Assembly: GCA_002787535.1 (NCBI GenBank)
Contig: PCXB01000052.1
Span: forward strand, 1 to 45,247
DNA length: 45,247 bases
Source: Deltaproteobacteria bacterium CG11_big_fil_rev_8_21_14_0_20_45_16
GTDB lineage: Bacteria > Bdellovibrionota > UBA2394
Direction: 5' to 3'
A model generated the notes under the pieces. It worked only from the letters and a program-made list of their open reading frames with translations. It was not told where the DNA came from and did no database searches. Positions within the stretch are counted from its first letter, which is position 1, and each line of letters opens with the position of its first letter. The position numbers and the translations under genes are program-made. Below are positions 34,251 through 43,417 of this stretch, one piece after another.

Positions 34251-36530
34251 ATGGCGATAGCGGAGTCGAAGATTGGATGGCGGCAAGCTCAGGCTGTTGG
34301 GCTCAGCGCGAGTGAGTGGGAGCATCTTGTCAGCGTTTTGGAGCGAGAGCCTTCATTTGAAGAGCTGCAGATGATTGGTGTCATGTGGAGCGAGCATTGT
34401 AGTTATAAAAGTTCCAAAAGGCATCTTAAGCGCCTCATCACAAAATCAGAATCCGTTTTGCAGGGACCTGGCGAGAATGCTGGGCTTGTTCGTCTTGATG
34501 AGAAACGTGCGATTGCCTTCAAGGTCGAAAGCCACAATCACCCAAGTTATGTCGAAGCGTTTCAAGGTGCAGCCACGGGTGTCGGTGGAATTTTGCGCGA
34601 TATTTTTACGATGGGTGCTCGGCCCATTGCGCTTGGAAATTATTTACGATTTGGGCCGCTCAATACTCGCAAACAGCAGCATTTGTTAAACGGGGTTGTC
34701 TCTGGCATTGCACACTACGGAAACTGTATGGGGATTCCGACCTTGGGGGGCCAGATTCATACCGACGAATGTTACGAGAGCAATATCCTGGTTAATGTGT
34801 TTGCGATGGGTCTTATGACTTCGAAAAAAGTATTTCTTTCTAATACAGCAAAGCCCGGTCAATCCGTAATGCTATGGGGTGCCAGGACCGGTCGTGATGG
34901 AATTCATGGGGCTTCGCTTTTAGCTTCGGCGGATTTTGAGGAAAATAAAACACAAACCAAAGAACAAAAAATTCGCGTTCAAGTCGGAGATCCCTTTAAA
35001 GAAAAATGTCTGATGGAAGCGACACTTGAATGTATGGACAAGCTTGGCCCAAAAATTGGCGCTATTCAAGATATGGGAGCGGCTGGCCTGACTTGTTCGA
35101 CCTTGGAAATTTCGGACAAATCCAAAATTGGCATGAAAATCAATTTGAATTTGGTTCCCATGCGCGAAGAAGGAATGGAGGCATTTGAGCTTCTTCTTTC
35201 AGAATCTCAAGAACGAATGTTGGCAGTGGTCGAAAAAGGTTCAGAGCGCGAGTTTATTAAAATCCTCGAACATTGGGGTTGTGAAGCCTCGGTAATTGGC
35301 GAAACAATCTTAGAACCTTCTGTAAAAATGAGTTTCAACGGGGATCAAATCGTCAATCTTCCCGTAGAAAAAATTATCGATGCGCCTCCTGCCGATTTGC
35401 CTGAAGTTTCTTCGGAAAAAATTAGCGCTAGGTTTTCTCCTGAAGACTCAATCCAGCTTCCAGAAGATATTCGGGATGAATGGAAGGCTTTGCTTTATTT
35501 GTTGGGCCTTCCCCGCATCGCTTCCAAACGAAATATTTTCGAACAATATGATTCTTCCGTTGGAGCGTCGACCATTTTTGGGCCCGACCAAGCTGAAGCT
35601 GCAGTGCTTTGGGCGGGCTCACCCGAGCATCCCCATATGGGTGTTGCCTATAAAGGGGCTTGCGACGAGTCTCTTTCGGCTATTGATCCGAATTTTGGGA
35701 TGCAATACGCGATGGCCGAGGCGTATCGCGCCCTCGCTTGTGTGGGCGCCGAAGCTTTGGCCATAACTGATGGAGTCAATATGGGAAATCCCCATACTCA
35801 AAAAGTTCAAGATGCGCTTTCGGATTGTGTGGATGGGATCAACTCGGCGATTGAGGTCTTTGGCACAGCTTGTGTCTCGGGCAATGTCTCGCTTTATAAT
35901 CAAACCTTAATTGGTGACCATAAACGAGATATCAAACCAACAGTCTTTGTTGTGATGGTTGGGAAAATTGAAGATGTTCGTAAGTCTAAATCCAATAAGT
36001 TCCAAGAGGCAGGTAATGAGGTTTGGCTTTTAGAAGTTCCTGGGTCAACCCAAGCTCTTCCTTTCGGTAGTGCTTATGCCCGAGAGTTTTGGAGAGAACA
36101 AGAAAGCGTTAAGAACTTCGTTCCGTTTTTAGATCTTCAAGCGGAGAAGCATTTGAAGGAAGTCTTGATTCAGGCTCATGAAAAAAATCTATTTGTAAGT
36201 TGTCGCGATGTCGGCGACGGGGGCCTGGCTGTAAGTCTTGCCGAAGCTTGTTTCAATCAAAATGAATGCTTTGGTTTTGAGGGGGATTGGTCCAAATATC
36301 AAAATCGGCGAGATTACTTGTTATTTGGAGAGCATGGTGGGCGAGTCGTCGTCGAAATTAAACCCGCCAATCGTGCGGAACTGATTAAGCATGCGATGAA
36401 ATGGAAAATAGAAGCCAAGCGGATCGGAAGTATTACGAAGGAAAAATCCTTTCGGTTGCGACCTTTGCTTTCTGGAAATATTCAAGACTTGTATCAAGCT
36501 TGGACGAGGAGTCTGGGTGAAATCATCTAA
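34251..36530 (+). CDS. purL: FGAM synthase large subunit PurL (small form)
   Basis: ATP-dependent amidation of FGAR in step 4 of purine synthesis, working with PurS and PurQ. 759 residues from ATG 34251, the length of the small (Bacillus-type) PurL that lacks a fused glutaminase. Blocks: VMWSEHCSYKSSKRHL, GPGENAGLV, FKVESHNHPSYVEAFQGAATGVGGI, LGGQIHTDECYE, TGRDGIHGAS, QDMGAAGLTCS, and DVGDGGLAVSLAEA. Upstream in-frame starts (34188 GTG, 34215 ATG) give unlikely extensions; the AGGGG before ATG 34251 is very close to it, so the start has some doubt. The 3' end overlaps the purF start by 14 bases. Confidence 0.95.
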   Translation: MAIAESKIGWRQAQAVGLSASEWEHLVSVLEREPSFEELQMIGVMWSEHCSYKSSKRHLKRLITKSESVLQGPGENAGLVRLDEKRAIAFKVESHNHPSYVEAFQGAATGVGGILRDIFTMGARPIALGNYLRFGPLNTRKQQHLLNGVVSGIAHYGNCMGIPTLGGQIHTDECYESNILVNVFAMGLMTSKKVFLSNTAKPGQSVMLWGARTGRDGIHGASLLASADFEENKTQTKEQKIRVQVGDPFKEKCLMEATLECMDKLGPKIGAIQDMGAAGLTCSTLEISDKSKIGMKINLNLVPMREEGMEAFELLLSESQERMLAVVEKGSEREFIKILEHWGCEASVIGETILEPSVKMSFNGDQIVNLPVEKIIDAPPADLPEVSSEKISARFSPEDSIQLPEDIRDEWKALLYLLGLPRIASKRNIFEQYDSSVGASTIFGPDQAEAAVLWAGSPEHPHMGVAYKGACDESLSAIDPNFGMQYAMAEAYRALACVGAEALAITDGVNMGNPHTQKVQDALSDCVDGINSAIEVFGTACVSGNVSLYNQTLIGDHKRDIKPTVFVVMVGKIEDVRKSKSNKFQEAGNEVWLLEVPGSTQALPFGSAYAREFWREQESVKNFVPFLDLQAEKHLKEVLIQAHEKNLFVSCRDVGDGGLAVSLAEACFNQNECFGFEGDWSKYQNRRDYLLFGEHGGRVVVEIKPANRAELIKHAMKWKIEAKRIGSITKEKSFRLRPLLSGNIQDLYQAWTRSLGEII

Positions 36531-37923
36531 CAAATCTGGCTTTCAAGATAATTGCGGCATTGTTGGTGTTTGGGATGTCCCCGAGGCAGCGCATATAACT
36601 TACCTGAGTTTATTTGCTCTGCAACATCGCGGGCAAGAGGGTGCGGGTATAATTTCAAGGGATCATGGGCGATTTACGGGCCACCGAGGTCAGGGCTTAG
36701 TGCATTCCATTTTTAACAAAGAAAACATCCAAGTTCTAAAGGGTGAGAGAGCCATTGGTCATGTGCGTTACTCAACGGCCGGCGGAAGTATTTCACGAAA
36801 TTTGCAGCCTCTATGGGCGGAAAGCTCTAATGGTGATATTGCCATCGCGCACAATGGGACTCTTACAAACTCTGCTGAACTTCGCAAAAGACTCGAAGCG
36901 GAAGGCAGCGTTTTTCAATCCTATGTAGACACGGAAGTGATTCTTCATCTTATAGCGAAGACTCATGGGAGCCCTAGAGAGCGATTGCAAAAAGCTTTGG
37001 AGCAAGTGAAGGGGGCCTATTCGCTGTTGATAATGATTCGCGACAATGATCATACTCGAATGTTTGCGGTCAAAGATCCTTATGGCTTTCGACCACTAGC
37101 GTTGGGGCGCTTGGGTAAGGGGTGGGTTGTAGCCTCGGAGAGCTGCGCCTTTGATCTGGTGGACGCTCGCTATGAGAGAGAGCTTAATGCTGGAGAAGTT
37201 CTAGAATTTTCCCGTAACGATTACGAGTCTTGGCAACTTCCGGTAAGCGTGCCTAGGAAAGCAGCCTGTCTATTTGAATGGATCTACTTTTCTCGCCCCG
37301 ACTCTTTGGTTTTCTCAAAGAGCGTTTATGAAATGCGCAAGAAAATGGGCGAGGCATTGGCCGAAATTGATAAGCATGAAGGCCTGCAGGCGGATATGGT
37401 AATTGGCGTTCCAGATTCTGGAATAGCAGCCGCCATTGGCTATTCTCATCAGAGTGGGCTGCCCTTTGAGTTGGGCTTAATTCGAAACCATTATATTGGT
37501 CGAAGTTTTATTGAACCTCATCAAAGTGTTCGGGATTTTACCGTGAAAATTAAGCAAAATCCCTTGCCCGAGAATTTAAAAGGAAAGCGAGTTGTTGTTA
37601 TCGATGACAGTATCGTTCGAGGGACGACTTCCAAGAAAATCAATCAGCTACTAAGAGAAGCAGGAGCAAAGGAAATCCATATGCGAATCGCTGCTCCCGC
37701 AACTATCTCGCCATGCTATTACGGAATCGATACACCCCAAAAGTCAGATTTGATCGCTGCGAGAATGAGTGAAAAAGAAATTGGCAAGTATGTTGCGGCC
37801 GATAGCCTTCGCTATCTTCCCATCAAGAAAATTTATGAAAAACTTAAAGTTGAAGAGCGAATGTGTGACGCTTGTTTTACCGAGGATTATCCTGTGCCTC
37901 CGGAAAGTTTGGGTTCCCTGTGA
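36517..37923 (+). CDS. purF: Amidophosphoribosyltransferase, Fe-S type
   Basis: First committed step of purine synthesis: PRPP plus glutamine to phosphoribosylamine. 468 residues from GTG 36517. A 12-residue propeptide (MKSSNKSGFQDN) precedes the N-terminal nucleophile Cys13 in CGIVGVWD, so the enzyme should be processed as in Bacillus. The four Cys ligands of the [4Fe-4S] cluster are all present: AACLFEWIYFSRPDS, TISPCYYGID and MCDACF. The PRPP loop is VVVIDDSIVRGTTSKK. The start lies inside the end of purL and its TGA overlaps the next GTG, so the three genes are translationally coupled. Confidence 0.96.
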   Translation: MKSSNKSGFQDNCGIVGVWDVPEAAHITYLSLFALQHRGQEGAGIISRDHGRFTGHRGQGLVHSIFNKENIQVLKGERAIGHVRYSTAGGSISRNLQPLWAESSNGDIAIAHNGTLTNSAELRKRLEAEGSVFQSYVDTEVILHLIAKTHGSPRERLQKALEQVKGAYSLLIMIRDNDHTRMFAVKDPYGFRPLALGRLGKGWVVASESCAFDLVDARYERELNAGEVLEFSRNDYESWQLPVSVPRKAACLFEWIYFSRPDSLVFSKSVYEMRKKMGEALAEIDKHEGLQADMVIGVPDSGIAAAIGYSHQSGLPFELGLIRNHYIGRSFIEPHQSVRDFTVKIKQNPLPENLKGKRVVVIDDSIVRGTTSKKINQLLREAGAKEIHMRIAAPATISPCYYGIDTPQKSDLIAARMSEKEIGKYVAADSLRYLPIKKIYEKLKVEERMCDACFTEDYPVPPESLGSL

Positions 37924-38216
37924 TTATTTACGAAGTTAACGTTGAGTATAATCCTAAGATTGAAGCGGCCTATCGAGCTTGGTTGAAACCTCATATCGCT
38001 GAGATTGTGGTGATTGATGGTTTTATGGGTTGTAAAGTCGAAGAGGTTTTAAATCCGACAGGGGACTGGAAATCGCTTTGCCTACGATACGAACTGCGCG
38101 ATCGAGACGCGCTGGATCAATATCTTGAGGGCCATGCCCCGAGACTTCGGAAGGATGCTGTCGATCACTTTGGCGAGGACTTTAAGGCTTCTCGGAGAGT
38201 TCTAAGGGTGTTATAA
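37920..38216 (+). CDS. DUF4286 family protein
   Basis: 98 residues from GTG 37920 (GTGA overlap with the purF stop). The sequence pattern IIYEVNVEYNPKIEAAYRAWLKPHIAEIVVIDGFMGCKVEE followed by RYELRDRDALDQYLEGHAPRLRKDAVDHFG and SRRVL fits DUF4286, a dimeric alpha-beta (ferredoxin-like) family without known function. No catalytic residues are evident. Coupled translation with purF suggests joint expression; a role in purine synthesis is not established. Confidence 0.8.
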   Translation: MIIYEVNVEYNPKIEAAYRAWLKPHIAEIVVIDGFMGCKVEEVLNPTGDWKSLCLRYELRDRDALDQYLEGHAPRLRKDAVDHFGEDFKASRRVLRVL

Positions 38217-38260
38217 AAACTTTCTCTTTTCTCTCGTGCAAAGATAAACTTGAATAATAG

Positions 38261-38575
38261 ATGAATCCGCAGTTTCTTCAGCAACTGATATTTATTTTGG
38301 GCCTTGCGGTAGCGGGAATCCTATACGCGGTATCGGTTTTTGCGATTGGCTCGCCTCATGAATTCTCGAAATGGTTTTTTCCGTTTCAAACAATAAAAAA
38401 ACTTATGGGATGGAAGGCAAAAGCATGGGAGCGGGGTTTTGCTTATTTAACCGGTGGTTTTTGTTTAACCTTTCTATTTTTTCTGCAGTTTGTTTTGGGC
38501 GGCGTTTTTGTTACCGGATTTTTTGAGCTCTGGCATTCACCTTTTGCAGTATTCTTTCAACCCGGCGGGTTTTAA
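38261..38575 (+). CDS. Small inner-membrane protein, unknown
   Basis: 104 residues with two clear membrane helices (about 8-30 and 62-90), separated by a basic loop (KWFFPFQTIKKLMGWKAKAWERG). Aromatic-rich, with no polar catalytic motif. No family recognised. It is 44 bases after the DUF4286 gene on the same strand and convergent with the acyltransferase gene (6-base gap). Confidence 0.6.
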   Translation: MNPQFLQQLIFILGLAVAGILYAVSVFAIGSPHEFSKWFFPFQTIKKLMGWKAKAWERGFAYLTGGFCLTFLFFLQFVLGGVFVTGFFELWHSPFAVFFQPGGF

Positions 38576-38581
38576 TCAGTG

Positions 38582-39775
38582 CTACATCCCAAAAACTGAT
38601 TGGCGTTCCTCAATACCCAGTTTGATCATGGCCTGAATGCGCTGTCGTAAGGCTTCAGTCTCACGATTAATCAATATGTCATCGTTAAGGTCTTTCGAAG
38701 AGTACTGATTGAATTGAATAGGCTCACCGAAATGAATTTTCCATTTTGTAGGTAATGGGATCACTCCTAGCGGACCCAAAAATGGAAATAGCGGTGTGAA
38801 TGGAATAAACGGCAGGCCTAAAGGACGAGCTAAAATATGACTCTTAAATATTAGCGGATAAATTTCTTCAGCACCAATGACGGCTACAGGTGTGATTGGG
38901 CTTTTGGTCTTCATGGCTAAGCGAATCACACCGCCTCGACCAAAGCGCTCGAGTTGATAGCGATCTTTAAAAAGTTTGGAGATACCTTTAATACCCTCTG
39001 GAAAAACCGAAACGATTTCATCATGATTCAGCAAGCGCTCGGCATTCTCTTGGCAGGCGCGCACGCCTCCAATGCGATTCATTATGGTACCCATAAATGG
39101 AAAATGAAAAACAAAATCATCGACCAAAAATCGGAGATCCCGTCGTGCTGGGTGTTCATTAAAAATCGCCACTTTCATCATCGCAGCATCCATGGGGATC
39201 ACGCCGGAGTGATTGGCCACCAAGAGAGTGCGGCCTTCGTAAGGAATATTTTGAATTCCAGAAACCTCTATTCGGAAATACTTGTAATAGAGAAAATCAA
39301 AAAATGGCTTAATGGCCATTTCAAATTGACGATCCAAACCGTAATCATCCACTTCATCACTTTGAATAAAGCGTCGCAGGCCTTTGAGAACACCTGTCCA
39401 AGAGGTCCGATCACCCGTCATGGCCTCGCGAATACGGGCAAAATATCCGGAATCTACTAAAAGCGTTTTAAGTTCAAAAATAAAATCTTTAACCAGACCT
39501 TCGAGCTTCTTGCGATTATAATTTTTTGGATCTCGATGGAATTCATCCAGCTCTTTTCCGAGATCTTCCAAGGTTTTTTTTGTCGCTTTGAATTCTGGAT
39601 CATTTTCAAATGATTTTTCTTGCCTAGGCGGCGGCTCGGATGGAGAAATTATTTCCTCAGTTTCGCGCTCGTTTTCTATCGCATTTCCCACAGTTTCATC
39701 CTCGCGAACAACTTTCAAAAATGGGTCGGATCCCAAAGCTGAGCGACGTTTTGGTTTGTCAGGGGGTGTTGTCAT
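38582..39775 (-). CDS. Lysophospholipid acyltransferase family protein
   Basis: 397 residues. An N-terminal polar region of about 170 residues rich in Lys and Glu precedes a PlsC/LPLAT domain: TLLVANHSGVIPMDAAMM, where the His...Asp pair has the wider spacing seen in the MGAT-like subgroup, GGVRACQENAERLL, and VSVFPEGIKGISKLF (FPEG). PITPVAVIGAEEIYP is also typical. It likely esterifies a glycerol- or wax-type acceptor; the substrate is unknown. Its start overlaps the upstream SDR gene by 4 bases (ATGA), so the two form an operon, often seen for lipid-modifying pairs in this lineage. Confidence 0.82.
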   Translation of the reverse strand: MTTPPDKPKRRSALGSDPFLKVVREDETVGNAIENERETEEIISPSEPPPRQEKSFENDPEFKATKKTLEDLGKELDEFHRDPKNYNRKKLEGLVKDFIFELKTLLVDSGYFARIREAMTGDRTSWTGVLKGLRRFIQSDEVDDYGLDRQFEMAIKPFFDFLYYKYFRIEVSGIQNIPYEGRTLLVANHSGVIPMDAAMMKVAIFNEHPARRDLRFLVDDFVFHFPFMGTIMNRIGGVRACQENAERLLNHDEIVSVFPEGIKGISKLFKDRYQLERFGRGGVIRLAMKTKSPITPVAVIGAEEIYPLIFKSHILARPLGLPFIPFTPLFPFLGPLGVIPLPTKWKIHFGEPIQFNQYSSKDLNDDILINRETEALRQRIQAMIKLGIEERQSVFGM

Positions 39776-40827
39776 GAAGCTAACGAATACCTTTCTAGGC
39801 GGTCGGCTTTTGCAAATTCCAAAAAGGCTTCTTTTGAGCTAAGTCGAGCTTCGAACTTCATAAGTTTTTTAGCCTTCTCACCTTCAGCCACCCACAGATA
39901 TTTGAAAAAATCCAGCAGTCGTCCTGGTACAGCCACAGCTTGCAGGTTCCAAAGAAGCTGAACGGTGGGGTAGGCCAAGAACGAGAGCATAGGCAATTGG
40001 ACCTTTCCACTCAATCGCAAGGCATAGCTCAGAGGGATGATACCTTTGCCCACTATATTAAAGGGGCCCCGATGGTCTTCAAAGACGGCAATCTTTAAAG
40101 CCTCAAGAGCATCGCGCTCGTGAATGAATTGCATGAGTGGGTCGTAGCCCAAAATGGTCGGAACGACATTTCGTCTAAATAATTCTGTAAAATAATTTTC
40201 TGATCGTGGGCCAAGAATCAAACAAAAGCGAAGAACTGTGACCGTCATCTGAGGCGCATCTTCATAAAGTTTAGCAACTTGTTTTTCTGCATCCACTTTA
40301 TCTTTTACAAAATGAGCATCAGGTCGACTCGCCAGGGGATAGCTCTCCGAAATATAATTAGGGTTCTTCGCGGACGCCCCATAAACAACTGTGGAAGAAC
40401 AAAACACAAACTTCCTGAGTTTTGCGGCCTTTGCAGCACTCGTTAAATTCAAAGTGCCAATTACTTCCAATTCATGGGCATAAACCCAATTCAGAGTTGG
40501 ATTGTTTTTCGAAGCGCAATGAACGAGAACTGTCGCCCCGATTTTCTCAAACTGGTCCGCTAATTTGGCATCGGCTCCAGGCGCAATAAGGTCCAATCGA
40601 ATGAAGTGCATTTTTTTATAAGTTGTTTTTGTGGGGGCATGAAGATCAATCACCCAATAGTCTTGGATACTTTCGTTTTTCTCCAAGTGATGGATAAGCA
40701 TTTCTCCTAAAATAGTGTGGGCGCCCACAACGATAATTTTGTCGGTTGGATCTAATTTCCCCATAAAGCTGCGTTCTTCGTTCAGCTTATCCGCAGGTGA
40801 TGATTTTTTGTCTTCTGAATCCGTCAT
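39772..40827 (-). CDS. Extended SDR (epimerase-like) protein with Phe for Tyr
   Basis: 351 residues from ATG 40827; longer in-frame starts to 40908 would overlap mutL. An NAD(P)-binding Rossmann domain (IIVVGAHTILGEMLIHHLE), conserved VLVHCASKNN, then FVFCSSTVVYGAS with the Ser of the catalytic triad. The expected Tyr-x-x-x-Lys is Phe-Val-Lys-Asp-Lys in this protein (Phe codon at 40309-40311). A C-terminal region ends in a hydrophobic segment (LPMLSFLAYPTVQLLWNLQAVAV). It could have lost oxidoreductase activity or use another residue. It is upstream of, and overlapping, the acyltransferase gene, so a lipid-linked role is plausible (inference). Confidence 0.8.
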   Translation of the reverse strand: MTDSEDKKSSPADKLNEERSFMGKLDPTDKIIVVGAHTILGEMLIHHLEKNESIQDYWVIDLHAPTKTTYKKMHFIRLDLIAPGADAKLADQFEKIGATVLVHCASKNNPTLNWVYAHELEVIGTLNLTSAAKAAKLRKFVFCSSTVVYGASAKNPNYISESYPLASRPDAHFVKDKVDAEKQVAKLYEDAPQMTVTVLRFCLILGPRSENYFTELFRRNVVPTILGYDPLMQFIHERDALEALKIAVFEDHRGPFNIVGKGIIPLSYALRLSGKVQLPMLSFLAYPTVQLLWNLQAVAVPGRLLDFFKYLWVAEGEKAKKLMKFEARLSSKEAFLEFAKADRLERYSLAS

Positions 40828-40897
40828 GCCAGTTTCGAATCTTTCAAGCTTCAGTTTGCCAGGTTTCTTTGGCTTAGGGTAGGACTGTAGGACGAAA

Positions 40898-42670
40898 ATG
40901 AAGATCAAGAAATTACCGATTTCCGTGATTCAACAAATTGCAGCCGGGGAGGTTGTCGAGAGGCCAAGTTCTGTGATGAAGGAACTTGTCGAAAACAGTC
41001 TCGACGCGGGGGCAAAAGATATCAGAATTCGCTACGAGGAGGGTGGAATTGGTCTTTTGCAGATTAGTGACGATGGCTGTGGTGTGTCGGGCGGTGAGCT
41101 AGACTTGGTTTTTGAGTCTCATGCCACTAGCAAATTGGAGTCGCTCGATGATTTGGATGAACTTTTGACGATGGGATTTAGAGGTGAAGCCATGAGCTCC
41201 ATTGCTGCGGTGGCTAAGGTCAATTTTCGAACAAGCACGAAGAATGCGGAGCTTGGCAACGAAATGAGTTGGGAACACGGGAAGTTTTTGGGTCTCAATC
41301 CTTGCGAGCCAAAGCCAGGGACACAAGTGCTTGTCCAGGATCTGTTTGGGAGGCTTCCCGTGAGGCGTAAATTTTTGAAGTCGCCAGAGTCTGAAACCCG
41401 AGCGCTCTATCAATGCTTTCGACGCTATGCCCTGGCGCACGCCGATAAGAGATGGGAGATCGCTCATATTGACGGATCACGAGCCAAGAGTTTTGCTCCC
41501 GAGTCTAGACTCGAGCGCTTTCTTTCTATTTTAGAAGAAGATCGGAAAGATTGCTTTTTCGAAACTCAATCTAAAGGCTCATCCTATTCGATCGATTATA
41601 TAGGACTTCGCCCTCGCTATTTTTCATCTACACGAAAGTTCTTCCAGATTTTTTTAAATAATCGACCGGTTCAAGATCGCCAACTCGAGTTTGCTGTTCG
41701 CCGGTCTTTTGAAGGCTACGCTGAAAGGCTGGGGGATAATTGTGCTGTTATGTACTTAGAAGTCCCGGCCAAAGAATTTGACGTGAATATTCATCCGACT
41801 AAATCCGAGGTGCGCTTTCATCATCCGGAAAAAATCTTTTCTTTCATTGTGCATAGCTTGCGATCAGAGCTCGAAAAAATTCATAGAGAGTCTTTCATAA
41901 ATTTAAAGAATTTAGAGGCGGCGTGCGAGGAGACTCGACCAAGCCTGAATTTTGGCTCAAATTCAGAGCAGAGAGTCGAGCTTGTGTCGTTCGATTTAAC
42001 CCGTTCCCAATCTGATGCCTCAGAAGCCTTTTATTCAAAAGGCGGAAAGGGCTCGGCCGTGGCGACCCAGATGGAAAATGCGCTTCAAGCGCTTTTGTTC
42101 TCGAGTCCAAGTCGATCTTGGGAATACCTCGGGGTCGTTGACCGCACCTATTTGTTAGCTAAGCGAAATGAAGAATTATTTATTTTTGATCAACACGCCT
42201 TGCATGAGAGAATTCTCTACGAAAACCTAACGAAAGAGCTAAGCCAGAAACAGTCGCTTCAACGTCAACGTCTGTTGTTTCCAATCAAGCTACAATGGGA
42301 CAGAGCGGATATTCTTCACGAACATCAATCTGCTTTAGAGGAACTTGGCTTTGAGATCCGAGAGTGGTCGGATTCAAAGTATCAGATTGTGGCGGTGCCA
42401 TCGGTCTTGAAGCGAGATCAAGCTGAAGTACTTTCACATATCTTGGATTCGTCCATAGAGCTTAAGGAGTCCATGTTGAGAGAAGCTGTTGCAACCATCG
42501 CCTGTCATTCGGCAGTGAGAGCGCATGATGTACTTGAAGTGGCTGAAGCCCAGCGACTTCTCACGGACTTCGAAACAGAAGATGCGCTGGGGCATTGCCC
42601 GCATGGCCGGCCAACATTCGTACGTTTGGATCAAAGAGAATTGAAGAAGTTCTTTCATCGACCCGTATGA
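40898..42670 (+). CDS. mutL: DNA mismatch repair protein MutL
   Basis: Matchmaker ATPase of mismatch repair. 590 residues. The GHKL motifs are clear: VENSLDAGA, DDGCGV, and FRGEAMSSIAAVA. The C-terminal domain carries the endonuclease metal motif DQHALHERILYE, and CPHGRPTFV near the end is also conserved in nuclease-type MutL, so strand nicking is done by MutL itself rather than MutH. GGA lies about 6 bases before ATG 40898. The stop overlaps the miaA start (ATGA). Divergent from the SDR gene. Confidence 0.96.
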   Translation: MKIKKLPISVIQQIAAGEVVERPSSVMKELVENSLDAGAKDIRIRYEEGGIGLLQISDDGCGVSGGELDLVFESHATSKLESLDDLDELLTMGFRGEAMSSIAAVAKVNFRTSTKNAELGNEMSWEHGKFLGLNPCEPKPGTQVLVQDLFGRLPVRRKFLKSPESETRALYQCFRRYALAHADKRWEIAHIDGSRAKSFAPESRLERFLSILEEDRKDCFFETQSKGSSYSIDYIGLRPRYFSSTRKFFQIFLNNRPVQDRQLEFAVRRSFEGYAERLGDNCAVMYLEVPAKEFDVNIHPTKSEVRFHHPEKIFSFIVHSLRSELEKIHRESFINLKNLEAACEETRPSLNFGSNSEQRVELVSFDLTRSQSDASEAFYSKGGKGSAVATQMENALQALLFSSPSRSWEYLGVVDRTYLLAKRNEELFIFDQHALHERILYENLTKELSQKQSLQRQRLLFPIKLQWDRADILHEHQSALEELGFEIREWSDSKYQIVAVPSVLKRDQAEVLSHILDSSIELKESMLREAVATIACHSAVRAHDVLEVAEAQRLLTDFETEDALGHCPHGRPTFVRLDQRELKKFFHRPV

Positions 42671-43350
42671 AATCTGAAGTTTTATTTGTTGTGACCGGCC
42701 CGACGGCATCAGGCAAGTCTGCCTACGCGAATAAATTGGCCCAAAAGCATTCTCGTGAGCTGGTCAATGCTGATGCTTTTCAATTCTTCAAAGAAATTCC
42801 AATAATATCTAATCAAGGTTTTCAAGATGACAAACCCGTTCATCTTGTTGGAGCTCGATCGCTTGGACAGGCTTATTCAGCGGGTGATTTTGCCAAAGAT
42901 GTAGAGCCATACTTGAACTCAAAATTTATTTTAGTAGGAACAGGACTTTATTTAGGAGCCGCCCTTTATGGATTGGATAACGAGACTCGCAAAGGAACAC
43001 CCTTTCAGGGAGAGCCCCGAGTGGAATATCTAATGACAGTTCTCAACCCACCAAGGGCCCACCTTTATGATCAGATTAATGAGAGGGTCGATCAGATGAT
43101 GAGCGATGGAGCTCTGACCGAGGCGGAAAAGATCTTTGATTTATTGGCTTCCCAAAAGTTATCGCCTGGATTGCCGGTTTTAAAAGCTATTGGCCTGAAG
43201 CATTTGCTTGAGCATTTACGCGGTGAGCGAAGCTTGAGTGAGTGCATTGATCTATGGAAGCGTGACACACGAAGGCTGGCCAAACGCCAGTGGACTTGGC
43301 TTCGAAAGTTTTGCCCTCCTGGGCCTTGCGTGGAGTGGTTGGCGGTTTAG
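42667..43350 (+). CDS. miaA: tRNA dimethylallyltransferase, compact form
   Basis: Transfers dimethylallyl to A37 of tRNAs that read UNN codons. Starts at ATG 42667, overlapping the mutL TGA; the product has 227 residues against about 300-316 in the family. The P-loop GPTASGKS, the catalytic Asp in VNADAFQFF, QAYSAGDFAKDV, the GTGLYLGAALYGL block and the C-terminal RDTRRLAKRQWTWLR are intact. About 80 residues of the helical insertion that usually follows the LYGL block and grips the tRNA anticodon arm are missing, and KAIGLKHL replaces the usual R-x-x-GYRQ. There is no frameshift; the reading is continuous. Probably active but structurally minimal, or specialised. Confidence 0.85.
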   Translation: MKSEVLFVVTGPTASGKSAYANKLAQKHSRELVNADAFQFFKEIPIISNQGFQDDKPVHLVGARSLGQAYSAGDFAKDVEPYLNSKFILVGTGLYLGAALYGLDNETRKGTPFQGEPRVEYLMTVLNPPRAHLYDQINERVDQMMSDGALTEAEKIFDLLASQKLSPGLPVLKAIGLKHLLEHLRGERSLSECIDLWKRDTRRLAKRQWTWLRKFCPPGPCVEWLAV

Positions 43351-43417
43351 GGCCCTGTTAATCAAGGCCAAGATTTTACTTGGGAAAAGAACGATATAAC
43401 GCCTATAAAAGGGGTTC

